Shown: positions 1 to 6,585 of the stretch, in pieces | Numbering within the stretch: the first letter of the stretch is position 1 | Layout of the letters: each line of letters begins with the position of its first letter | DNA from: Methylococcaceae bacterium UBA1147 | GTDB lineage: Bacteria; Pseudomonadota; Gammaproteobacteria; Methylococcales; UBA1147 | Reading direction: 5' to 3' | Length of the DNA stretch: 10,829 nucleotides | NCBI GenBank assembly: GCA_002311315.1 | Contig: DBZZ01000047.1 | Span: 31,779 to 42,607, forward strand | Position numbers and translations under genes: made by a program | The notes under the pieces: generated by a model | Seen by the model: the letters and a program-made list of their open reading frames with translations, nothing else | Told to the model about the DNA's origin: nothing | Database searches by the model: none

Positions 1-747
1 CTACTGGCATTAAAAAATGGTGAAGTCGAATGGGCTAACCAGGCCCTCGCCGATTTCACTAAATGCCCCGTGCAATCACTGGTTGGACTCAACCGGGAGA
101 ATACCCGAAAAAAACCCCTGTCCTGGCTATTCGAAGATTCAGAGAAAGTCCGCACAACCGATCCGGATGGAGTTGATATCTGGTTGCACAGACAACGCTT
201 GCCCCTCACCGAACCGGAGCGGGAGGTCCAGATTTTCACCGATATCTCCCATCAGAAACGGCTGGGAAAAGAACTGGACCGCCTGGTCCACGATGTAGAA
301 AGCCTGGAGACCCAGCATCCCGTTCAGGGTCTGCTCAACAAGAAAATCATCATGCACACACTGGATCACCAGGTTAGTCGCAGCCGACGTTACGGAAATC
401 CGCTCGCAGCCCTGCGGCTTTCTCTTGAATTCACCAACCCGGCAATCGATACCGATTCAAAAATCACCGAGGTTGGGCGAACACTGAGGGACAAACTACG
501 CTGGGCTGATCAGGTCGGAATGATCGACGAAAAGACCTTTCTAATGATACTGCCCGAAACGCCACTGTCCGCAGCCCGAGAATTGGCGGGCAAACTGGCC
601 AACGAACGAACCAATATCGGCCAAAACCCGGACGATTGGACCATCCGCTTCGGCGTTGCCGAATGGCAGAAAGGAGACGACATGGGCAATCTTCTGGTGC
701 GTCTGCAGATTGACCAAGACCTGGACAACTCTGCCCTACTTTCCTAG
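1..747 (+). CDS. PAS - degenerate GGDEF signalling protein (3' part, 5' end outside window)
   Basis: The reading frame is open from base 1 to the TAG at 745-747 and has no credible start inside the window, so the gene begins upstream; 248 residues are visible. Residues 1-85 look like the end of a PAS domain: an NGEVEWAN segment, later VQIFTDIS followed by HQKRLGKELD, the usual PAS-to-linker transition into a short helix. Residues about 105-235 follow the fold pattern of a diguanylate cyclase domain: a GLLNKK helix start, an SRSRRYGNPLAALRLSLE segment, and an IRFGVAEW strand. The signature loop is not conserved: at about 171-187 the sequence reads VGMIDEKTFLMILPET, where active enzymes have R-(G/S)GDEF, and the metal-binding Asp strand (DIDxFK in the family) reads LSLEFTN. 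I infer a catalytically dead GGDEF domain acting as a sensor, scaffold or c-di-GMP/GTP binding module, probably cytoplasmic. What lies N-terminal (receiver, membrane or extra PAS domain) is unknown. Confidence 0.75.
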   Translation, partial: LLALKNGEVEWANQALADFTKCPVQSLVGLNRENTRKKPLSWLFEDSEKVRTTDPDGVDIWLHRQRLPLTEPEREVQIFTDISHQKRLGKELDRLVHDVESLETQHPVQGLLNKKIIMHTLDHQVSRSRRYGNPLAALRLSLEFTNPAIDTDSKITEVGRTLRDKLRWADQVGMIDEKTFLMILPETPLSAARELAGKLANERTNIGQNPDDWTIRFGVAEWQKGDDMGNLLVRLQIDQDLDNSALLS

Positions 748-1119
748 GAAATCGGCTTTCCAACATTGGATTCCGACTGGAAATCAATCAGCTAGTCGAC
801 CTTCGGGACCCGATGGTCCGCTGCGGCAGACCCAATGCCGAGCCATGCGAAACGACCGACGCCTTGCACTTCAACCTACGGCTGGACGCTCAAAAACGGT
901 CGAAGCAAAGTCGACAAGCTGAATTAAACCGGGCATTCCAAACAGGGATTCCATTCCCACGATCCAGAGCATGAACGTTTTCGCAGCAATACAAATGACT
1001 TCCATGGTCTTGCGGGCAACAGACCATTCATTGACAAGATTCAGCGGGAATGAAACAAATCGAGACTGAATCGGAAATTTTCCCACGAACCGGATTGCTA
1101 TGGCCATGACCCGACGAGA
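748..1119. other. Convergent intergenic spacer without a convincing gene
   Basis: This spacer lies between the end of the PAS/GGDEF gene (+) and the end of the multicopper oxidase gene (-). It holds a short hairpin (GGACC-CGAT-GGTCC, about 807-820) and a 7-base inverted repeat (GATTCAG at 1038-1044, CTGAATC at 1066-1072). Neither is followed by a T-run long enough to call a terminator. A 78-codon minus-strand frame at 871-1107 begins 12 bases after the oxidase stop codon. It has a hydrophobic stretch but no ribosome binding site and no family I recognise, so I do not call it. Confidence 0.6.
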
Positions 1120-3189
1120 TCAGAGTCTGACCATCAACCCCGCTCCGGTGCCATACTCGCTGTGCTGTTGAACAAGCAACGAGACGTATTTGTTCACGGT
1201 AAAGCCACCGCCGACAGTCCACTCTTCGTCCACCACACTATCGTATTCGGCTTCGCCAAAAATAAAGAATCGATCGGTGACATTGATGCTTCGTCCTCCG
1301 CTTGCCCGAAATCGACCATCGGTCGAAATCCACACCGAACTGTCCAGATTGAACGGAAGCAACGCACGTAGCCCGAAGATACCTTCAACCAAGGTCGGTC
1401 CGTCATCGTTTGTTGAATTGACCCCGGTAAACACCTGGAACAAGCGGTTGAAATAGCGGTTGTAGGTGACAGAAATATCGTATTCCTGATCATTGATCCA
1501 GTCCCATTCCCAATCGGCCCGGAATATATGCCATGTATTTCCAGCCACCAGACTGCCCGAACTCATGTTGTTCAGGAGGCCTACGTCAGACCATACCCAC
1601 CATGGGTCTTCGTACAATTGTTCCCGAATGCCGACCATGCTCGGAGACAAGGATGAACCTTCGTAATGCACCACTTTAGCCATGCCCGCGTGCAAGTGAT
1701 ACAGCACGTGGCAGTGAAAGAACCAGTCCTTTGTTTCGTTCGCTGCGAACTCGATCACCTGCTTGCTGAAAGGTGCCACGTCTACCGTGTGTTTCAGGGG
1801 AGAATAATCGCCGTGTTCGTTCACCATCCGAAAAAAATGCCCGTGCAGGTGCATCGGATGATGCATCATGGATTTGTTAATCAACACAAACCGAACGTTT
1901 TCGCCCCGGCGGATGCGAATCTCGTCAGATTCGTTCAGTATTTTCCCGTTGATCGTCCAGACGTATCGTTCCATATCCCCCTGCAGTACGAGCCGATATT
2001 CCGTAACAGCCTTTGTAGACGGCAGGCGGGTAGAAACAGGGGAACGCAAACGCGAATACGGTGTCAATGGCCGCCCTTCCTGCGTCCGATAGGGGTCTCC
2101 TTTCATCTTGCTGCCGGGGACATACGGCGACGGTAGTTTGCTGAAATCGATGCGCTTATAGATTTCTGGGTAGGGGACATCAGGAGCCAGAACCTGGTCG
2201 CCCTCGCCGATGAACAGAGAAGAATGTCCTGAACCGTCCTGGGCCGTCGCGCGCAACTCGTAGGACCCAGGGTCTGAAACTTCGACCACGATATCGTAGG
2301 TCTCTCCAATCGCGATCAGGAACCGGTCGACCTCGACCGGTTCAACATCCTGGCCATCTGCTGCCACAATCCGCATTTTGCCTTCGGTTCCTGCGAATTG
2401 AATGTAGTAATAACTGGAAGCCGAAGCATTTACGATCCTGACGCGAACCGTTTCACCCGGGTTGGCGGCTAGCATATCAGCCGGTTTTCCGTTGGCCAGG
2501 AAGGCATCGTAATAGATATCGGAGATGTCACTACCGGGCAGGGACATCGAAACATTGCGATACAGCCAGTCCGTCACACCGCCCTTCTCAATCGCGCCTG
2601 CAAGACTCTGCAGTTGCCCCTTGCGGAGGGCATTCCAGTCGAAGCCGCGTTTCAGGGTCCTCATGATTTCCACCGGATCACTGTTGGTCCAGTCGGAAAG
2701 AACCAGGACGTAATCATGATCAGTCTTGATCCGTGGGCTTGGAGGCCGAATCACAATCGAGCCGTAGACACCTCTCTGTTCCTGGAATTTGGTGTGCGAA
2801 TGGTACCAGTAAGTTCCGGACTGGATGATGGGGAATTCGAAAAGGTGGCTTCCCCCCGGCTTGACCGGCGGCGTGGTCAGATAGGGTACTCCGTCATTCT
2901 TCTCTGGCAGAAGAATTCCGTGCCAGTGCAGGGAAGTTTCTACGTCCATGCGGTTTTCAAGCCTGATTCTGGCTCTGTCACCCTGCGTGAAATAAAGCGT
3001 CGGCCCGGGAAGACTGCCATTGATCGCCATTGCCTGAACGGGTTCTCCGGTTATGTTCACTGTCTTTTCCGAAATCACCAGGTTGTATTCAACAGTCTTT
3101 GCCGTTGCCGGTAAATCCACCATCAGGATGATCATTCCGATCAAAAGCCACTTCGCTTTGATACCGGCCTTTTCGCAATGATTTTTCAT
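1120..3189 (-). CDS. Secreted multicopper oxidase (CopA-like) with C-terminal CopB-like beta-barrel domain
   Basis: This is a 689-residue protein from the ATG at 3189. A TTG five codons upstream (3204) would give 694, but the ATG leads directly into a good Sec signal peptide (KAKWLLIGMIILMV, likely cut near ATA-K at about 30). No twin-arginine motif is present, unlike most proteobacterial CopA. Three cupredoxin domains span about 35-515. All four copper-ligand motifs are intact: HWHG at 88-91, HSH at 130-132, HPMHLHGH at about 444-451, and HCH at 492-494 with H498 and axial Met503. The family oxidises Cu(I), Fe(II) or phenolics in the periplasm with O2 reduced to water. The Met-rich copper-binding repeats typical of CopA are not visible. 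After residue about 535 there is an extra domain of about 150 residues with alternating amphipathic strands (LPFNLDSSVWISTDGRFRAS, FFIFGEAEYD, YVSLLVQQHSEYGTGAG). It resembles the CopB outer-membrane barrel, so this may be a CopA-CopB fusion. The oxidase call is firm; the metal substrate and the tail assignment are inferred. Confidence 0.93.
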   Translation of the reverse strand: MKNHCEKAGIKAKWLLIGMIILMVDLPATAKTVEYNLVISEKTVNITGEPVQAMAINGSLPGPTLYFTQGDRARIRLENRMDVETSLHWHGILLPEKNDGVPYLTTPPVKPGGSHLFEFPIIQSGTYWYHSHTKFQEQRGVYGSIVIRPPSPRIKTDHDYVLVLSDWTNSDPVEIMRTLKRGFDWNALRKGQLQSLAGAIEKGGVTDWLYRNVSMSLPGSDISDIYYDAFLANGKPADMLAANPGETVRVRIVNASASSYYYIQFAGTEGKMRIVAADGQDVEPVEVDRFLIAIGETYDIVVEVSDPGSYELRATAQDGSGHSSLFIGEGDQVLAPDVPYPEIYKRIDFSKLPSPYVPGSKMKGDPYRTQEGRPLTPYSRLRSPVSTRLPSTKAVTEYRLVLQGDMERYVWTINGKILNESDEIRIRRGENVRFVLINKSMMHHPMHLHGHFFRMVNEHGDYSPLKHTVDVAPFSKQVIEFAANETKDWFFHCHVLYHLHAGMAKVVHYEGSSLSPSMVGIREQLYEDPWWVWSDVGLLNNMSSGSLVAGNTWHIFRADWEWDWINDQEYDISVTYNRYFNRLFQVFTGVNSTNDDGPTLVEGIFGLRALLPFNLDSSVWISTDGRFRASGGRSINVTDRFFIFGEAEYDSVVDEEWTVGGGFTVNKYVSLLVQQHSEYGTGAGLMVRL

Positions 3190-3204
3190 ATAGGATCTGC
3201 ACAA

Positions 3205-3633
3205 GGAAATCTGGATGTTGAACCTGGGAGAATCAGCCGACGAACAAAAAAACCGGCCTGGGCCATTCAGAATGGCTCCGGGGATTCCCTGCCGAGAATT
3301 CCATCTCCGGCGTCAAGGCACCACCCCACTTTCCAGTTCGCCCCTTCACAAAAGAACCCGCAGAGACCCCAGTTTAACCTGCCAGGCACCGGGTAACTCA
3401 ATATAATGCCATCCACTCTACCCGACCGGTTTTTCGCTTCTGTCCTTTCAAAAATTCACGAACTGCCAAGTTTCGGTTTGAACGAATCACCCCATCAACC
3501 TGCGTTGAATACAACAGGCGGCAAGCATATGCTCCCCCTGGCTTCAACCCGCAAATGTGTCGATATGGTGTGGCCTGGTTGCGGCCCGTATCGGACCAAC
3601 CCAATCGGGTCTCACCTTGGATGATTCAAACGA
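3205..3633. other. Divergent intergenic region upstream of the multicopper oxidase
   Basis: This spacer of about 430 bases separates the oxidase (-) from the small membrane-protein frame (+). It contains the terminator-like hairpin described separately at 3246-3283. I find no clear CueR or CopR copper operator and no strong sigma-70 promoter. A 68-codon minus-strand frame (3398-3604) lacks a ribosome binding site and coding character, so it is not called. Confidence 0.5.
3246..3283 (-). terminator. Terminator-like hairpin in the multicopper oxidase leader
   Basis: Read on the minus strand, the inverted repeat GCCATTCTGAATGGC (a 15-base palindrome, with outer CCGG/CCGG arms) is followed by seven T residues, which is the layout of an intrinsic terminator. 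It lies about 55-95 bases upstream of the oxidase ATG on the same strand, so it would sit in the leader if transcription starts further upstream. It could end an unrecognised upstream transcript, act as an attenuator, or be fortuitous. The outer CCGG arms are separated from the core by unequal spacers, so the stem is imperfect. Confidence 0.4.
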
Positions 3634-3771
3634 ATGTTGACCATTCCGGCTAGACTGGCTCGGCTGATCATTGTGTTGGTCGTCACTGTCTTTCTTCTGA
3701 TCGCGATTTCACTCGGATTCGGCAATGCCCTTAGCCCATACAAGCAGTTGTTCCGGACCCCACCGTTTTAA
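3634..3771 (+). CDS. Possible 45-residue single-span membrane microprotein
   Basis: ATG at 3634 to TAA at 3769-3771, 45 residues. The N-terminus carries two arginines (R7, R10) followed by an uninterrupted hydrophobic span, LIIVLVVTVFLLIAISLGFG (about 11-30), then a short polar tail ending RTPPF. By the positive-inside rule the N-terminus would be cytoplasmic and the roughly 15-residue tail periplasmic. I do not recognise the family. The ribosome binding site is weak (a GGATGA sequence about 10 bases upstream). A stop just upstream at 3622-3624 excludes a longer N-terminus. The aminotransferase start lies 186 bases downstream on the same strand, so co-transcription is possible. The hydrophobic run surrounded by non-hydrophobic frames favours a real gene, but chance cannot be excluded at this length. 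Confidence 0.4.
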   Translation: MLTIPARLARLIIVLVVTVFLLIAISLGFGNALSPYKQLFRTPPF

Positions 3772-3957
3772 TGATTCGCTGGCCTGTCCCGGGAGTTTAA
3801 TCTATATTGCACCTTGCATTGCCAGTGGACTCAAGGAAGTTCGGAAAACCTGGCTTCCAGTCTGCTGGACCATCAGGACCGACCCATCGCTGCCCTGGTC
3901 TTTTTCAACAGCAAACTGGTCCATCAAACCCCGGAATCCACACTCGCCGAGGCACCA

Positions 3958-5100
3958 ATGCTTTCCAAAGAACTCATTGCCCGTGAATTTCCCCAGGTTG
4001 AAGGCCTTCTCTACCTGAACCACGCTGCCGTTTCGCCCTGGCCATATCGAACATCCGAGGAAATCAAACGCTTCGCAGAAGAGAATTGCCGGATCGGGGC
4101 CCGCGAATACCTCTGCTGGGTCAGAAAAGAAACCGAGTTACGCTGCCAGCTGCAAAGGCTTATCAATGCCCCAGGTAGCGGCGATATTGCCCTGGTGAAA
4201 AACACTTCCGAAGCATTGTCCTTCGTCGCCATGGGTTTGCCCTGGGAAAGCGGTGACAATATTGTTTCCAGCAATGAAGAATTTCCGTCCAACCGGATCC
4301 CGTGGCAATCACTTGAACAAAAAGGTGTCGAACTAAGACAAGCTGACCTGACAAAACAGAAATCTGCCGAAGAATCCCTTTTTGAACGGGTCGACTCACG
4401 AACGCGGCTTCTTACCATTAGTTCCATCCAGTTTGCCAGCGGATTCCGCCTCAATATCGAAAAGATTGGCCAGTTTTGTCATCAAAGGAATGTCCTTTTT
4501 TGCGTGGACGCGATCCAGAGCATTGGAGCGTTAGAATTTGACGTACAGGCCTGTTTCGCAGACTTTGCAATGGCCGATGGACACAAATGGATGCTGGGCC
4601 CCGAGGGACTCGGCGTTTTTTATACAAGCCCCCGGGCAAGAGATCTGCTGGCCGTGACCCAGTTCGGCTGGCACATGATCGAAGACCCGAACAATTATGC
4701 CAATCGGCCGTGGGAAATCGCTGCAGATTCCCGCCGATTCGAATGCGGTAGTACAAACATGCTGGGCATTCATGCGCTTTCTTCCAGCCTCTCACTTCTG
4801 CTGGAAATCGGCCTTGAAACAGTCGAAGCACACGTCATTGAAAACGCCCAAAGCCTCAAGGACTTAATCCGGTCCGAGCCTAAGTTGCAACTCATCACGG
4901 CCACTAATCCTGAACTCGTTTCAGGAATCGTGGTGTTCAAACACCGAAATGTCAAAAACGAACCGCTGTTCCAGCATCTTCGAAAAAACGGGGTCGTTTG
5001 TGCACTACGCGGTGGAGGAATCCGTTTCTCACCGCATTTCTACACGTCGAAAACCACCCTTGAACGAGCGGTCCGCCTCGCCGCCACGGCGAGTGGATGA
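3958..5100 (+). CDS. Class V PLP-dependent aminotransferase / cysteine-desulfurase-like enzyme
   Basis: I prefer the ATG at 3958 (380 residues). It has a GAGG ribosome binding site about 5 bases upstream, and MLSKELIAREFP followed by LYLNHAAVSPWP matches the usual start of the family (Y-L-N/D-xAA-P). The frame stays open back to an ATG at 3814, but those 48 extra codons look unconserved. Class V landmarks are present: the TSEAL phosphate-binding turn (83-87), the SNEEFPSN loop (105-112), D184 and Q187 in CVDAIQSIG (pyridine nitrogen and ring contacts), H209-K210 in DGHKWMLGPEGLGVFY (K210 is the Schiff-base lysine), FECGSTNML (261-269), and R356 in GGGIRFSPHFY (substrate carboxylate). The R-x-G-x-x-C loop that carries the persulfide cysteine of SufS/CsdA is missing; only C348 in VVCALRGGG lies nearby. 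I therefore read it as a class V aminotransferase or lyase of unknown substrate, not a proven cysteine desulfurase. It is cytoplasmic. Confidence 0.88.
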   Translation: MLSKELIAREFPQVEGLLYLNHAAVSPWPYRTSEEIKRFAEENCRIGAREYLCWVRKETELRCQLQRLINAPGSGDIALVKNTSEALSFVAMGLPWESGDNIVSSNEEFPSNRIPWQSLEQKGVELRQADLTKQKSAEESLFERVDSRTRLLTISSIQFASGFRLNIEKIGQFCHQRNVLFCVDAIQSIGALEFDVQACFADFAMADGHKWMLGPEGLGVFYTSPRARDLLAVTQFGWHMIEDPNNYANRPWEIAADSRRFECGSTNMLGIHALSSSLSLLLEIGLETVEAHVIENAQSLKDLIRSEPKLQLITATNPELVSGIVVFKHRNVKNEPLFQHLRKNGVVCALRGGGIRFSPHFYTSKTTLERAVRLAATASG

Positions 5101-5420
5101 ATCAACCCCTGATCGGGTGGCAAGTCGTGACGGCACTGGCAACTAAAAATCGGATCAGTTCACCATTACTGTTTCCGCCATTATCTAATTCTGATTCAGT
5201 CCGACTGAAAGCGAAGGATTGTGTCTGGCGCAGGAACGCACCTTACGATCAAACCGCTCGATCTGGGGCGGTTTTCCATCTTCATCAGGAAATCAACGAC
5301 CGTTCAGATTCCACCTTTCCAGGCCACGACCGGCATTCTCGGGCAAGGCCCGCAAGGAAGTGGATCTTGCTTTCATGTCCACCCCGTTGGTCTACCCAGC
5401 ACAAAAGCAGTGTTAAGTCT
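5101..5420. other. Convergent spacer between aminotransferase and flavin-redox operon
   Basis: About 320 bases separate the aminotransferase stop (+) from the end of the operon (-). An ATG overlaps the aminotransferase stop (ATGA at 5097-5100) and opens a 119-codon frame to 5456. Its product is polar, has no recognisable domain, and overlaps the end of the opposite-strand membrane-protein gene, so I treat it as noncoding. The only feature I support here is the hairpin at 5251-5275. Confidence 0.55.
5251..5275. terminator. Bidirectional terminator candidate
   Basis: AAACCGC (5251-5257) and GCGGTTT (5268-5274) form a perfect 7-base stem around a 10-base loop. The A-rich left arm and T-rich right arm make it symmetric: T residues follow the stem in either direction. 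It lies between two convergent units, the aminotransferase (+) and the porin-FMN-membrane operon (-), where a shared terminator is expected. The T-tract is short (four T on the plus strand), so efficiency may be modest. Confidence 0.5.
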
Positions 5421-5972
5421 TCAATCGCCGGGATAAAACTCCGGGATCTCTTTTGAACGGCCGGTGTCGCGGGGCTTGTTCTCTTTGCCCATGGAATGAC
5501 GGGCCTTAAACAATGAGCCGCTGACCGCGATTATCAGAATAAGCAGCGTCAGTTCCAGCACCAGGAACGAGCCAATCTTGAAATAGGCAAAGTTCGGGTG
5601 GACAAAGCGGACCAGCCAACCGGCAGCTTCGTTTGCAATCGCCGACACGTAGGTCAAGCCACTCAGCCATATTTTCAGCGCCACCGGTAGTCGAGTCATC
5701 AGCATCAGGTGAGTCAGGGTCAGCACCAGAATTCCCATCGCGAACAGGTGGAAATGCGCCACTTCCAGCAACCCCTGGTAACTTCGGGGCTGAGTAAAGT
5801 GTTCCTCGGAGCCAAGGTAATAGGCGATCACCGACTCCGGAGTCAGTCCCATCTTGTGAAAATACATCATTCCGTTGGTCAGCCATAACAGGGCGATGTA
5901 ACCCAGGAACATCAGAATCAGGGCGTTCAACAGAAGTTGCCTTTGCTGTTCGCCGGTCACGAAGTAACGCAT
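5421..5972 (-). CDS. Four-helix membrane protein with histidine pairs, possible cytochrome-b-like electron carrier
   Basis: 183 residues, last gene of the operon. Its ATG lies three bases after the stop of the FMN-binding gene, and its ribosome binding site (AAAGGGA) lies inside the end of that gene, so the two are probably translationally coupled. Four hydrophobic spans are visible: about 13-38 (LILMFLGYIALLWLTNGMMYF), 68-92 (EVAHFHLFAMGILVLTLTHLMLM), 98-121 and 131-155. The C-terminal 25 residues are charged and probably cytoplasmic. Histidines cluster in or near the membrane: H39 at the end of helix 1, H73 and H75 at the start of helix 2, H88 near its end, and H125 between helices 3 and 4. 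Spaced membrane histidines of this kind are how small b-type cytochromes bind haem, so I infer a haem-bearing electron donor to the FMN protein. I cannot assign a Pfam family with confidence. The function is inferred from topology and neighbours only. Confidence 0.85.
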   Translation of the reverse strand: MRYFVTGEQQRQLLLNALILMFLGYIALLWLTNGMMYFHKMGLTPESVIAYYLGSEEHFTQPRSYQGLLEVAHFHLFAMGILVLTLTHLMLMTRLPVALKIWLSGLTYVSAIANEAAGWLVRFVHPNFAYFKIGSFLVLELTLLILIIAVSGSLFKARHSMGKENKPRDTGRSKEIPEFYPGD

Positions 5973-5975
5973 ATT

Positions 5976-6521
5976 TTAGTTCCCTTTGACGACGATGTTA
6001 TAGATTGCCAGAACCTTGCGTACGCTGTTCAGGGCGCTTTGCGCACTCAGCGTCGCACCCGTGATGCCCTGAACCTCGGCATTGAAACCCAGTTGGGCAA
6101 GCGCCCTCCGGTAAAACTGGGAAAACCACAATCTGGTTGGTTGGTACTCGGGAGGTTCATGGAACGCCAGCACCTCGATCTGCCGAAGTTCACCGTTCGG
6201 AGACAGAATGATCAACAGGGTTTCTGGCTTGGTCCTGACCGTATGACTTTCGATGGCTGCGTAACCCAGAACCTTCCCGCTCCGCGTTCCCCGGTAAAAG
6301 GTGAAAAACGCAGACTCCAGTTTTATCCGCGCCGTTTTTTCAACCTGCTCGACCTGATGCTCGGTCAGGAACAGCGGCATCATCTCGGTTTGAGGGTCGT
6401 CGCCAAAAGCAAGTTCCATCGCTTCTGTTTTGCTGTAATAAATCGTACTGAAGCCTTCTGGACTGGCTCCAAGCAAAAACGTCACGATGCACCAACCGAC
6501 GACGGTTCTGGGGAAAGGCAT
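5976..6521 (-). CDS. Exported FMN-binding domain protein (RnfG/NqrC-type)
   Basis: 181 residues with an N-terminal hydrophobic segment (about 6-20) that fits a Sec signal peptide or membrane anchor. The body is an FMN-binding domain: a glycine-turn segment (YRGTRSGKVLGYAAIESHTVRT, about 76-97), a strand pair LLIILSPNGELRQIEVLAFHEPPEY (102-126), then WFSQF (132-136) and near the C-terminus GITGATLSAQSAL (152-164). T154-G-A-T157 matches the S/TGAT motif of NqrC, NqrB and RnfG, in which ApbE attaches FMN to the threonine by a phosphoester bond; T157 is the predicted acceptor. No apbE gene lies in the window. The protein probably acts as a periplasmic one- or two-electron flavin carrier. It is sandwiched between the porin (65-base gap upstream) and the four-helix membrane protein (3-base gap downstream). 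No strong ribosome binding site precedes the ATG. Confidence 0.88.
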   Translation of the reverse strand: MPFPRTVVGWCIVTFLLGASPEGFSTIYYSKTEAMELAFGDDPQTEMMPLFLTEHQVEQVEKTARIKLESAFFTFYRGTRSGKVLGYAAIESHTVRTKPETLLIILSPNGELRQIEVLAFHEPPEYQPTRLWFSQFYRRALAQLGFNAEVQGITGATLSAQSALNSVRKVLAIYNIVVKGN

Positions 6522-6585
6522 GTTTCAGTCGTTGGTCGTGCGGATTGAATTAAGCCTTGGAACCAAGGCGATGACGGCATTCAGT

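Noticed and set aside
871..1107. 78-codon minus-strand frame just downstream of the multicopper oxidase, partly hydrophobic
   Set aside because: It has no ribosome binding site, no recognisable domain and no clean membrane span. Adjacency on the same strand alone is not enough to call it.
1666..2136. 156-codon plus-strand frame
   Set aside because: It lies fully antisense to the multicopper oxidase, whose copper motifs prove the other strand. It is a shadow frame.
5097..5456. 119-codon frame starting at ATGA overlap with the aminotransferase stop
   Set aside because: The overlap looks like translational coupling, but the product is low-complexity polar sequence, it crosses the terminator candidate and it runs into the opposite-strand membrane-protein gene.
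5937..6548. 203-codon plus-strand frame
   Set aside because: It is antisense to the FMN-binding gene, which carries the TGAT motif and operon context.
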